DNA from: Batrachochytrium dendrobatidis JAM81
Lineage: Eukaryota; Chytridiomycota; Chytridiomycetes; Rhizophydiales
Length of the DNA stretch: 64,000 nt
NCBI RefSeq assembly: GCF_000203795.2
Contig: NW_006281106.1
Coordinates: forward strand, 57,226 to 121,225
Reading direction: 5' to 3'
Part shown: one piece after another, positions 10,270 through 20,107 of the stretch
Layout of the letters: every line of letters starts with the position of its first letter
Position numbering within the stretch: the stretch's first letter is position 1
Position numbers and translations under genes: made by a program
The notes under the pieces: model-generated
What the model saw: only the letters and a program-made list of their open reading frames with translations
What the model was told of the DNA's origin: nothing
Databases searched by the model: none

Positions 10270-11200
10270 ACCAATACAATAGTATGTGACATGATCATAT
10301 TGCACCAATCGACCAGTATACGATCACTGAATACACCACACGTTGGTGTTTACCACTGCATATGTGTGGTGTATATTGGTTATAGTGCATGATATCAACG
10401 AGTTTATACATACTGCTTGCATACCACACACACCACGCACATCAAACCGACTCAGTGCTATGCAAGTGCTGCGGTTTGACCAAATCACAATCACACATAT
10501 TGTCGACTGTCTAACTTGTTGACATTCAAACCGTGCCATCACTAGTCACAATATAATGGTTGACTGACTTGTTTGATTGACCTGACATTGACACTTTGCA
10601 AACCTTGACTTGATTCATCAACTTGGATATTCATATAATATTGGGTCTGTATCATCACGTTGGACTCGTTATCAAACACCTTGATGTGTCCATGCAACAC
10701 AAACTCGATATACACACATTGGTTATTGTTTGACATGACTGAGTCGATCATCAATACCAGACAATGCAACTGTATTAGTTGTATGATACAATCAATCATG
10801 GTTGATTCATCACCATCAAATATCAAATGTTGATCACGTATACATTGATTTGTAATTGCATGGTCTGTTGGCAATACACACTATGATATGATTGACAAGT
10901 TGTTGATTTGCAGTAATCAGATGTGCATCACCTGTAACATTGGATACAATTGACGAGTTGCAACCGCCAGTCAACAATCATGGATATGTTGGTGATTGTA
11001 TTGACTACATGATTGGTATTGATTAGCTGTCATGATCGATTAGTGGACAATACAATCCACATTGATATGACGTGTCGCAACCAGTTGATATATGCAGAGT
11101 CGACTGATAATCGACTATATGTTGATGAGTAACTCTGTCACTGTTTGTTTTGATTGGTCATTGCTACCGCTTGTATATGCAGTGTATCCATGTGTGATGT
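10270..11200. repeat. Inverted repeat arm 1 (about 0.85-0.9 kb)
   Basis: This stretch matches the reverse complement of about 36330-37265. The arms share a conserved 110-codon frame (10874-10542 here) and the outer sequence 'gtatacgatcactgaatacaccacacg'. The outer end is also a dispersed repeat seen near 15870, 25790 and 33490. Confidence 0.7.
10542..10874 (-). pseudogene. Conserved 110-codon frame of unknown family
   Basis: This frame begins at a non-ATG codon and ends in VSQPLYCD. It is preserved residue for residue over most of its length in the inverted copy at about 36663-36989, where a Gln codon has become TAA. That pattern suggests it descends from a real protein (LIFDGDES...CVYIEFVLHGHIKVFDNES) and is now a fragment lacking its start. 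I recognise no domain. Confidence 0.45.
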
Positions 11201-11945
11201 ATTGAATGTTGGACAATATTCATGATTCAAATATCGACAGTCAAACATTGGTTAACCAACAGTTGTACGATTATACAACTGACCCGTGTATTGACAAGTG
11301 ATCAACCTCGATCCGGTCATAATTGAAATAGTGTATCACAGAACTCGAAAGTTGACACATTATTGTTGTGGTGTGGTGTTGGCAACTACACACAAATTGA
11401 CATGAATGACAATGTTGATGTCAACTAAAAAGTATTGACGGTTTCAACCAAACAGTGATTTGTTGAAAACCAATACTATCTTGACATATCGACATCACAC
11501 ATTGATAGTAGTGTCAGAATACCACATGGTTCCAAGTAGTTCAAACCAGTCAATGTGTAGTAGCCATTGTGTATTGCAACTCAGAATACAGTCACTACAA
11601 GATGAATACAAGTAATCAATTTGACGTCAATACGACACTACATACATTACATTACAAACTGACACAACACTGATTGACCAATATCGAACCGGTTAATGAC
11701 GCAATCTACATCCGACTTTAAACGGGTGTATTGCTCCGTTTGTTGTACAATACACGACATGATCAGTTGATGTATATGGAACAAGCCGTGCCAATGTATC
11801 AATCAACAATCCAATAACTGTTGATGTAATACCCAACACAGTATACACAATCAACAATATGATTGTTGACCCATTCACAATACTCGACAAATACCAACAT
11901 ATCAGAAAGTTTAAATTTATTCAAATCAAATTCATTGACACATCA
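11201..11945. other. Intergenic; 3' part is a family A 3' flank
   Basis: 11201 to about 11700 shows no gene. From about 11740 to 11945 the sequence is the family A 3' flank read in reverse (including 'tgatgtaatacccaacacag'), leading into the 3' end of the gene at 11946. Confidence 0.5.
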
Positions 11946-13130
11946 TCAATCCAAATCCAAACCCAGTTCTTCCAATTTCAAACCCTGCCTTTTCATAAAC
12001 TTTTTCAAGTTTCGTCTGGCATCGTATACTCTTGTAGCTGTATCTCTACACTCTTGTTTCAATTTTATTTCAATTCTTGGATCGTGCTTTTTTCCAGATA
12101 TCTTTTCCCCTCTTAATAGCGCTGACCGTTGCTTGTATCCAAGGAATTCATATTCAGAACATTCTTTGAGTTTTTTCTTTTGTATTTCTTTAGACTCTAC
12201 AAGATTTTGCTTTATACGATCAAAGGTTTTTTGATATCTTTGGCTTAATACAGCTATTTGATTTGAAACAGTATTGGTAGACTCGCCTTGTCCCATTGGT
12301 TGTTGTTGGTCTTGTCTGGAAGTACTTGTACTAGACCGATCAGTTGGTTGTTTTCGACTTCGTTTGGGAGTGCTTGGACTGGGTTGACCCATTGATTGTT
12401 GCTGGTCTTGATTGGAAGTGCTTGGACTGGGTTGATCCATTGGGAGTTGCTGATCCTGGTTTGAATTGATTGAATTGACTGCATCGATTATTTCTTGCCA
12501 GTCTTCAGAAGTGCTTACACTGATTTCATTCATTATGAATTTCCAATATTTATCAGAAGTGTTTAAATCGGATTGATCCATTGAATGTTGTTGGTCTTGG
12601 CTGGAAGTGCTTGGATCAGATGTATCCATTTGTTCCTGGTATTCATTAAAAGTGTTTGAATCGACTTTATTTGTTGAGTATTGCTGGTTTTTGTCGGGAA
12701 TTCCTGTATTGTGTTCATCAGTTGATTGTTTCCGACTTTGTTTGGAAATGCTTGAACCGTGTTCATCGATTGGCCGTTTTTGACTTCGTTTGGGAGTGCT
12801 TGGACTGGGTTGACCCATTGGTTGATGCTGGTCTTGGTTGGGAATATTTAAATTGAATTCATCAATTGGTTGTTGCCAGTCTTGATCAGAAGTGCTTGAA
12901 TCAATCGAATCAAATATGCTTTGCCAGTTTTCGTCAAAAATGCTTGAATTAATTGCATCCATTACTTCTTGCCAGTCGTCGGAAGTGCCTGGATTAGGTT
13001 CATTGGTTGGATCAGATACTTGACTGAAAGTGCCTGATGCTTGGGGTGAACCATATTTATCAGCTGGAGGAAGTATTGCATTAGCGGTTGCTGCCGCACT
13101 CAATACGAATAAAATATCAACCAATTTCAT
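11946..13130 (-). CDS. Family A secreted protein 2 (function unknown)
   Basis: 394 residues from ATG 13130. The signal peptide is MKLVDILFVLSAAATANA. An upstream in-frame ATG at 13205 lies in the conserved leader and is unlikely to be used. The long middle part (about residues 40-285) consists of degenerate units such as SPSTSNQDQQQSMGQ and TPKRSRKQPTD. The C-terminus (about 290-394) is the family's charged helical domain, ending LEELGLDLD. The repeat region is about twice that of gene 1, so length varies within the family through the repeats. Confidence 0.8.
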   Translation of the reverse strand: MKLVDILFVLSAAATANAILPPADKYGSPQASGTFSQVSDPTNEPNPGTSDDWQEVMDAINSSIFDENWQSIFDSIDSSTSDQDWQQPIDEFNLNIPNQDQHQPMGQPSPSTPKRSQKRPIDEHGSSISKQSRKQSTDEHNTGIPDKNQQYSTNKVDSNTFNEYQEQMDTSDPSTSSQDQQHSMDQSDLNTSDKYWKFIMNEISVSTSEDWQEIIDAVNSINSNQDQQLPMDQPSPSTSNQDQQQSMGQPSPSTPKRSRKQPTDRSSTSTSRQDQQQPMGQGESTNTVSNQIAVLSQRYQKTFDRIKQNLVESKEIQKKKLKECSEYEFLGYKQRSALLRGEKISGKKHDPRIEIKLKQECRDTATRVYDARRNLKKFMKRQGLKLEELGLDLD

Positions 13131-13235
13131 CAGATTGGTCAATGGGTTTAAACTATTAGTAGAAAGTAGAGTGTTAAAACTGGTGTCAATTAAAAGACTG
13201 GACATACTCGATTGTATTTGTATGTTTTGTATAGC

Positions 13236-13255
13236 AAACCAACCCTAACCCTTTT
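13236..13255 (-). promoter_or_regulatory. Family A promoter block (gene 2)
   Basis: AAACCAACCCTAACCCTTTT on the plus strand is the reverse complement of the block upstream of gene 1. It lies about 106 bases before the ATG at 13130. The TATA-like element after it is weaker here (ACAAATACAA). Confidence 0.7.
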
Positions 13256-13261
13256 AGGTTA

Positions 13262-14309
13262 ACCAATATACAGGATCACTTGATTGCTTGTAGTGGGTTA
13301 CTATCAAACCATAGTGTGGTGCTCCCTATCCACAATATCATGTTGATGATCGTGTCGATTGGATTATGCTCTTATGACCCTTTGATCAGGTATATTGAAA
13401 AGCACCCTTCGGGAGTGTTGTTTAACCGCAAACGCTTTGTTTTACAACCGTATTCGTGTCAAATAGATCACTTTGATATTCATTCTACGGTAACTGTATT
13501 TCGCATCGCAACATACAATGGTTGCATATTTGGTTGGTTGTTACTACACATTGACTGTAGTGTGTGTTCAATATACAACAACCATCATATGACACACAAT
13601 CAGACTATAATGTTGAATCTACACTTTGTGCACTCTTAGTAATCATACACTGTACGATCAACAAGTTTGAACCCACATTCATGTATTGTATTTGACTGTC
13701 AATGTTGTCAATACAACTCTGCACACATTTATTGTGTTCTGAATCACGGATACGATCGCAATCTAGTTCAACAACAATGATGGCACATGTCAGTAATGCA
13801 ACTGTTTATCACACACCAACACTGTTATTTGGTGGTCCATTTACATCAATATGGTTGCAAGTTGTCGTTATATCACGTATTCTGGACATGGTTTTGATAT
13901 TGCACATCCAGTTCCATCACATTGTTGCTGACCAATCATTGTAACGATGTATGTATCAAACGCTGTCATGTCACCATAACCATAACCAGTAAAGTGACAT
14001 TCGAGTTGTTTACTGTGATCAGTATATGAAGCCCAGTTCGACTACACATACTGGATCCAGTCTGTTGGTTGTTTCAGTTGATCTTGATCCACTTTTGATG
14101 TTTTGTCCGAGATTGACAATACAAATGTGTCGAGCTGAACCCAAACTACGCGACTCGACTGTTCATGTCAATTGGATCGTGACTGAACTATGCGATCATG
14201 ATGTGTATTCAATCAATACCATGTATTACTAATACAATAGTATGCGTGATCATCGTGTATTAAACAACTACAATACACACTGGGCTGATCCAATACATGC
14301 ACGGCTTGA
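13262..14309. other. Intergenic, composite of dispersed repeats
   Basis: 13370-13450 carries the far-upstream family A element ('cttcgggagtgttgtttaaccgcaaacg'). 13732-13800 matches 27487-27560 and 29583-29660. 13810-13940 matches the 3' flank of family A gene 5 (31008-31130). The remainder to 14309 shows no recognisable gene. Confidence 0.5.
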
Positions 14310-14475
14310 ACATATCACACAATCAAACATGGACACACCACATTAAAAATACATATAATATCAGTTTGTCATTAATGAATTGTATTCAGTCGAGTTTATT
14401 GAGAGTTGTTGCGTGACTTTTGACAGTGTGGCGAGTGTATTCAGGTACGACTGCTTGATCAGTTGTAGTTGATGC
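14310..14475 (-). pseudogene. Last-exon remnant of a pepsin-like protease gene
   Basis: Read on the minus strand, this matches the last exon and 3' flank of the intact protease gene (about 33600-33775): the sequence around 'gttgtagttgatca', the stop context 'cgactgaatacaattcatt' and the downstream 'ccacattaaaaatacatata'. No earlier exons are present next to it. It is a fragment left by rearrangement. Confidence 0.65.
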
Positions 14476-14853
14476 ATCCATAATGGGAATGAGCAGTCAA
14501 ACAACGTGTAATACAAAATTAGCAAGTTGATGGATATAATAAAACTGACTATTTATTTAATAGTGCATAACATTGATCTTTTTGTAGTCGAAATGATGTA
14601 CATGAACACTAATATGATCTGATATTGCATAATCACAGCATATTATCATTGTGCAGCATGTTGATGAGTAACCACTTCACTTGAACATCAAAGCTTTCAA
14701 TACCATCTTGTGATGATCAGAATATACTTGCCGCATGATGTCGTTGCACAGCATATTTTAATGAAATTCAACCCTAATATCGACTTTCAGTTTGAACAAC
14801 GAATCATCATGTAAACACAACTCCCTTCAAAACTACCCTGACAATAACACAAG

Positions 14854-14912
14854 CTCCTTAGGACGGTCGTTCAAAAAGCATGCTTACAATATCATACACT
14901 AACATATAAATA
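14854..14912 (+). promoter_or_regulatory. Family B promoter blocks and TATA box (gene 2)
   Basis: CTCCTTAGGACGGTCGTTCA at 14854-14873, a diverged TTACAATATCAT, then TATAAATA at 14905-14912, 61 bases before the ATG. The leader 'tacaacttgcttgaccaaaccagta' directly before the ATG is also shared with genes 3 and 4. Confidence 0.75.
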
Positions 14913-14972
14913 CAACCTAAACATCAATCTGCCAAATGATAATCTACAACTTGCTTGACCAAACCAGTAAAA

Positions 14973-15692
14973 ATGAAACTTTCGATCGCCATATTGTCAT
15001 CGATCCTGTTTGCCTGCTCGGTCACTGTTGCCAATCCAGTTCTTGACAGTTCGACTACAAATACTGCAACCAGCACTTTGTCAGCATCTCCTAGTGCAAC
15101 TGCAACTAGCACTTCATCAGCATCTCCTAGTGCAACTGCAACTAGCGGGACTAGTCATTCAAATTCTTTGAGTCCATATACTATATATATGAATAATTGC
15201 TATCCGATTAGTTTTGATGCATTGAAAATGATCCAACTACTTGCATCAAATTCACGTAAACTTGAAAGACTATCGAAAGATATTGACAAGAAAAACGCTA
15301 AAGTTGACGAAAAAAAGAAAATGATCAGTGAGCTGAAAAATGAAATTGAATATCTCAAGAATAACCCTTCGAGCAACGAGTCGGAGATTGCCGAACTCGA
15401 ATCTACGTTTACTAGCCGCAATAAAACTTTCAAAAAACTTTGGAAAAATTTAAGTATACTCTTCCGGAAACATTCACAAGCATGTCAGTTAAATACCGAG
15501 CTACGAAGGCAACTTAAAGATTACTTTATGGAACATCATTCAACTGAAGAAACGAATACTGGTGGTGGACCATATCTAAATAGATACCCTGTATTTACAA
15601 GTTGCTTCCGTAGCTTCTACAATGGTGTATTTCAACGATTGCCAAGATCCAAGAATGGTGTAATCCTTCGAGATTCTGGTGCTTGGAAATAA
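14973..15692 (+). CDS. Family B secreted protein 2 (function unknown)
   Basis: 239 residues. Signal peptide MKLSIAILSSILFACSVTVA; the ATG at 14973 is the first after the TATA box. A Ser/Thr/Ala linker contains a recent-looking 36-bp duplication (ASPSATATSTSS, twice). It is followed by a strong coiled coil (about residues 95-165, heptad-like KLERLSKDIDKKNAKVDEKK) and a tail with CFRSFYNGVFQRLP. The tail aligns with gene 1's CLKYFYDRLSQ, so a Cys-x-x-(Y/F)-(Y/F) end is a family trait. AATAAA lies at 15826-15831. Confidence 0.8.
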   Translation: MKLSIAILSSILFACSVTVANPVLDSSTTNTATSTLSASPSATATSTSSASPSATATSGTSHSNSLSPYTIYMNNCYPISFDALKMIQLLASNSRKLERLSKDIDKKNAKVDEKKKMISELKNEIEYLKNNPSSNESEIAELESTFTSRNKTFKKLWKNLSILFRKHSQACQLNTELRRQLKDYFMEHHSTEETNTGGGPYLNRYPVFTSCFRSFYNGVFQRLPRSKNGVILRDSGAWK

Positions 15693-17209
15693 ACTTTTGG
15701 ACCAGATTCGTTACATTGTTGGAGTTGAGTGAACCATCACAGTCTCATCCAGTATATGTTGTAATGCAGCGTGTATTGCATGTTGGTTTAATTGTCATGT
15801 GTCATGCATTCAATATCATTCATTCAATAAACATCGTGTATTGTCAAACAATAGTGTATTATACTAATGGTTTGATCATATTGCACCAATCAACTACTAT
15901 GTGCTGTCATGACTGATCATTCGGTGTGCTACACACATTGAATGCATGCAAATCCATGACTGTCAACCCCTTGTTGTTGAAATGGGTTCAAATCACCATC
16001 AGCTCACTCACTCGTTGCACCGATACGATTGCATGATCAACCTGACACCAACCAAACCACACTCGAATATATATGTTCCATTCATGTGCATGGTGTATCG
16101 ATTGTCAACTCACAATGTCAACTCCAACACATTCCACTATGATTATGGTCACATCACACCATGCTGATGTATGTCGATCGGTATCACATTGCAACCAGTT
16201 ATCATCCAATGACTGCAATGCAATACCGTGCATGTATTGTGACTGATACGTTGTGCACCATCAGCCAGTGTGCAACTGTCACTTGATATATCGAGTCTGA
16301 TATGCAACAACATGCTGTGTTTACCATGATCAGGTTTTTGATCAATCTTGGACTCACAATACATGATTTGACATGTTGGATCGTGTGGATGTGTCATGGA
16401 CTGCAATTTAGTTGCAGACACACATATGTTTGACATTGACCGATGCATACTGTGCAACGACTGATCAGTGCAGGTGTGATTGCACACTTGGTGGTATTGT
16501 GCATTATAGTTGTTTGACAATGGATGAATGCTGGATTAGTCGGTTATATGCAACCCATTTGAATCGACCTATTTGAACAAACACTCGATGTAACTGACAA
16601 AAAACACTGCCAGCCAATGTTTGCACGGTACGAATATGGTTTGTCTGCATCAAATCATCACACAATCTGTATCTCAGCACTCGTTTATTCAAAATAAAAT
16701 GTATTCAACCACATGTTTGATTACATGTTTGGCTACAGACAGTTTGTGTGATAAACTGCATATCATCGACTGAGCTACACTGCATGATCCACTATGACAT
16801 TGATACACACGTTCAATTCAGCAATGCAGTTGTATTACAATGCTGACAACTATCTGAACCAATTCAGTACAATATGTTACAACTAAATAGATTCCATTGA
16901 CACATTAACAGTCATACATACCGATTGTTGAACATGTTCGTGTTGATTGGTGTGCATTGATACAAGTTGTCAAAGCCAACCAACAAATCACTATATTTGT
17001 ACGGATTGTGTACCATGGCATATGTTTGAACAGATACTGCACGAATCATTGTCATTTTGATTGAATAATCAACAAATACCATTGTGACTACACATGTATG
17101 CATATCTGAATGGGTTACAACCGTGTTGCATTTCATGACACTCGATTGAAATGTCATGATTGGATATTTTTCCAAATAGTAAAATGGTATCTCGTAAAAT
17201 TGTTGAAAT
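15693..17209. other. Intergenic with family B 3' flank and an unassigned Cys-rich minus-strand frame
   Basis: 15693-15900 is the 3' flank shared with family B gene 1. On the minus strand, 16520-16149 is open and unusually rich in Cys, His and Ser (for example SSDSCTLADGAQRISHNTC). This could be a decayed exon of a Cys-rich protein or chance; I cannot name it. The rest shows nothing. Confidence 0.35.
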
Positions 17210-17702
17210 GCATTAATTATGGGATTGGATAATCAATTGGATACCACTGCTCACTTTGTTGGTGGCCAGTATCACATGTGTATGATATCAATATGTTGCA
17301 CGACTATAATCCAAACAGGTTGGAGCATGTCACGTAGCGATACAATCAACTTGGTGCACCACATGTCAGCATGCCAGTATTGGAGACATGTAGTGTTACA
17401 ATGATGTATCAGCAACAATGTGATGGAATCGGATGGCAATATTAAAGCCATGTCCATAATACGTCATATAACAACAACTTGCAACCATATTGATGTAAAT
17501 GGACCACTAAATAACAGTGTCATTGATGTATATGGAACAAGCCATGCCAATGTATCAATCAACAACCAAATAACTGTTGATGTAATACCCAACACAGTAC
17601 GCAATCAATAATATGATTGTTGACCCATTCACAATACTCGACAAACATCAACACATACCAGAAAGCTTAAATTTATTCAAAATTAAATTCATTGACACAT
17701 CA
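17210..17702 (-). repeat. Extended 3' flank of family A gene 3, duplicated at gene 5
   Basis: This sequence is repeated, reversed, at about 30827-31320 downstream of family A gene 5. The two copies carry the same 63-codon open frame (here plus strand, 17420-17611), ending DVIPNTVRNQ. Shorter versions of the flank follow genes 1, 2 and 4. The frame runs antisense to the family A genes. Confidence 0.65.
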
Positions 17703-18932
17703 TCAATTCGAATTCGGCTCTTTAAACTCCAAACCATACCTCTCCATAAACGCTTTCAATTCTTGTTGGACACCGAATACTCTTGTAATTGCCTCTATAT
17801 ACTCTTGTTTCAATTTCTTTTCAAACTCTGGATCGTGCCTTGATCCAGATATATTTTCCCCTTTTTCTAACCCTGATTGTTGTTTGCGTCCAGCAGTTTT
17901 ATATTCAGAATATTCTTTGCGTTTTTTCTTTTGTATTTCTTTAAACGCTACAAGTCTTTTCTTCATATCATCAAAGATCATTTGATCCTGTTTGCCTAAT
18001 TCAGTCACTTGATTCGACCCAGTATTTCCCGGCTCTTTGTCCATTGACTGTTTTTTGTCTTGGTTGGAAGTACTCGACTTTACCGAATGCTGTTGATCTT
18101 GGTTGGAAGTACCTGGCTCAGATATATCCATTGGTTCCTGGTATTCATTGGAAGTGTCTGTATTAGGTTCATTGGTTGTGCTGGACACTTGACTGGAAGT
18201 ACTCGACTTTACCGAGTGCTGTTTATCTTGGTTGAAAGTACTCGACTTTACCAAATGCTGTTGATCTTGGTTGGAAGTACCTGACTCAGATATATCCATT
18301 GGTTCTTGGTATTCATTGTAAGTGTATGCAACAGGCTCATTGGTTGGGCCAGATATTTGACTGGAAGTACTCGACTTTACCGAATGCTGTTTATCTTGGT
18401 TGGAAGTACCTGGCTCAGATATATCCATTGGTTCTTGGTATTCATTGTAAGTGTCTGTATTAGGTTCATTGGTTGGGCCAGATATTTGACTGGAAGTACT
18501 CGACTTTACCGAATGCTGTTTATCTTGACTGGAAGTACTCGACTTTACCAAATGCTGTTGATCTTGGTTGGAAGTACTCGACTTTACCAAATGCTGTTGA
18601 TCTTGGTTGGAAGTACCTGGCTCAGATATATCCATTGGTTCTTGGTATTCATTGTAAGTGTATGCAACAGGCTCATTGGTTGGGCCAGATATTTGACTGG
18701 AAGTACTCGACTTTACCGAATGCTGTTGATCTTGGTTGGAAGTACCTGGCTCAGATATATCCATTGGTTCTTGGTATTCATTGTAAGTGTATGCAACAGG
18801 CTCATTGGTTGTGCTGGACACTTGACTGGAAGTACTTGATGCATGAGGTAAACCATCTTTTTTAAACGGTATCAATATTGCATTAGCGGTTGCTGCCGCA
18901 GTCAGTAAAAATAGAATATCAACCAATTTCAT
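17703..18932 (-). CDS. Family A secreted protein 3 with a long internal minisatellite
   Basis: 409 residues from ATG 18932. Signal peptide MKLVDILFLLTAAATANA. Residues of about 35-300 are built from near-identical units combining SSTSSQISGPTNEP, YTYNEYQEPMDISEPGTS and NQDQQHSVKS, with single-module insertions and deletions between units. The C-terminal 100 residues are the family's charged helical domain (KKRLVAFKEIQKKKRKEY...), ending FKEPNSN as in gene 5. The repeat produces a long artificial open frame on the plus strand. Confidence 0.8.
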   Translation of the reverse strand: MKLVDILFLLTAAATANAILIPFKKDGLPHASSTSSQVSSTTNEPVAYTYNEYQEPMDISEPGTSNQDQQHSVKSSTSSQISGPTNEPVAYTYNEYQEPMDISEPGTSNQDQQHLVKSSTSNQDQQHLVKSSTSSQDKQHSVKSSTSSQISGPTNEPNTDTYNEYQEPMDISEPGTSNQDKQHSVKSSTSSQISGPTNEPVAYTYNEYQEPMDISESGTSNQDQQHLVKSSTFNQDKQHSVKSSTSSQVSSTTNEPNTDTSNEYQEPMDISEPGTSNQDQQHSVKSSTSNQDKKQSMDKEPGNTGSNQVTELGKQDQMIFDDMKKRLVAFKEIQKKKRKEYSEYKTAGRKQQSGLEKGENISGSRHDPEFEKKLKQEYIEAITRVFGVQQELKAFMERYGLEFKEPNSN

Positions 18933-19037
18933 CAAATCGATCAATGTGTTTAAACTATTAGTACAAAAGTAGAGTATTGAGATTGATGTCAATTATAAAA
19001 CTGGACATATTTCATCATATTTATATTTCTGTATAGT

Positions 19038-19057
19038 AAACCAACCCTAACCCTTTT
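19038..19057 (-). promoter_or_regulatory. Family A promoter block (gene 3)
   Basis: AAACCAACCCTAACCCTTTT, identical in reverse to the gene 1 and gene 5 blocks. A TATATTTAT-type box follows toward the gene. The ATG at 18932 is about 105 bases away. Confidence 0.75.
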
Positions 19058-20107
19058 AGTTTAACCAACAACACAGGGCTATTAGATTGCTTGTGGTGAG
19101 CTACTATCAAACTAGATAGTATGATGCTCCCTAGCCATAATATCATATTATGCTTTTACGACCCTTTTATCAGATATTTTGAAAAATACACCCTAAGGGT
19201 GTTGTGTAACCACAAAACGCTTTGTTTTACAACCGTATTCAGTAAAATAATCCATTTGGTATTCATCCAACAATGACTTATTGTGTATTACAATATACAA
19301 TGGTTGCATACTCGGTTAGTTGATATTACATATTGACTGCATTACTTGTTCGATATACAACCATCATCATATGACACACAATCAGACTGTAGTGCTGAGT
19401 CTATCTTTGTGCACTTTTAGTAATCATACATTGTACGACCACCAAGTTTGAACCCACATTCATGTATTGTGTTTGACTTCAATGTTGTCAATACAACTCT
19501 GTACACTCATTTGTTGTGTTCATCACCATCCAACTCAATCTCACCATTTCAATCAATCTTGGTCAATGTTGATGATTTACACGCTAATTCATTATCCAAT
19601 CTTGTCTGACATTATTATTGGCTTTAATCACGTTTGGTTTGTACAACTGCCATGAGTTGTACTACCATTATCATTGTGTATCTGAACACCAAGTATTCCA
19701 ATACATCAATAATACCACAGTGTAAACAGTAATATAGTTGATCAGTCTTGTGGCAAGACTTTTCATTCAAGTTTGTATTTGGAAATACTCGATGGTTTAA
19801 TCACCACACACTGTTTGTAATGCGATTGTCATTGATCTCAGTCCAGTCCATTTGATCACATCCGATTTATGATGATGTTTAGTAATCCATTACCATGTGT
19901 TGTAGTAAACTAGTTTGTTTATTGAACCAAATCCACAACGATCACATTCAGAATATTAATTTACAGTATTTCTAAATGCATGTTTGATAACAATCCAATT
20001 TTGTTACAAAAAACTGATCAAAACAATACTAAAATGGAACAATTCGTTTGTGTGTTTTACAACAATCCAAACAAACAATTCTCGGCAATTGTTGGACATT
20101 CGCATGA
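19058..20107. repeat. Extended family A upstream region
   Basis: 19058-19800 is the long upstream region of gene 3. Its first part resembles the upstream regions of genes 4 and 5, and 19228-19796 repeats bases 57-605 of this window. From 19800 to 20107 lies the short upstream region of the next gene, with no motif I can name. Confidence 0.55.

Noticed and set aside
13131..13205. Upstream in-frame ATG extending family A gene 2
   Set aside because: It lies in the leader conserved among family A genes, where the others lack an ATG, and it would hide the signal peptide.
16149..16520. Disintegrin- or metalloprotease-like Cys-rich domain on the minus strand
   Set aside because: The Cys spacing does not fit a family I can name and there is no start or catalytic motif nearby; left as unassigned.
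18306..18839. Long plus-strand open frame of repeated WKYLAQIYPLVL-type or GSTRLYRM-type units
   Set aside because: It is the reverse reading of the minisatellite in family A gene 3. Tandem repeats with unit lengths in multiples of three keep other frames open by chance.
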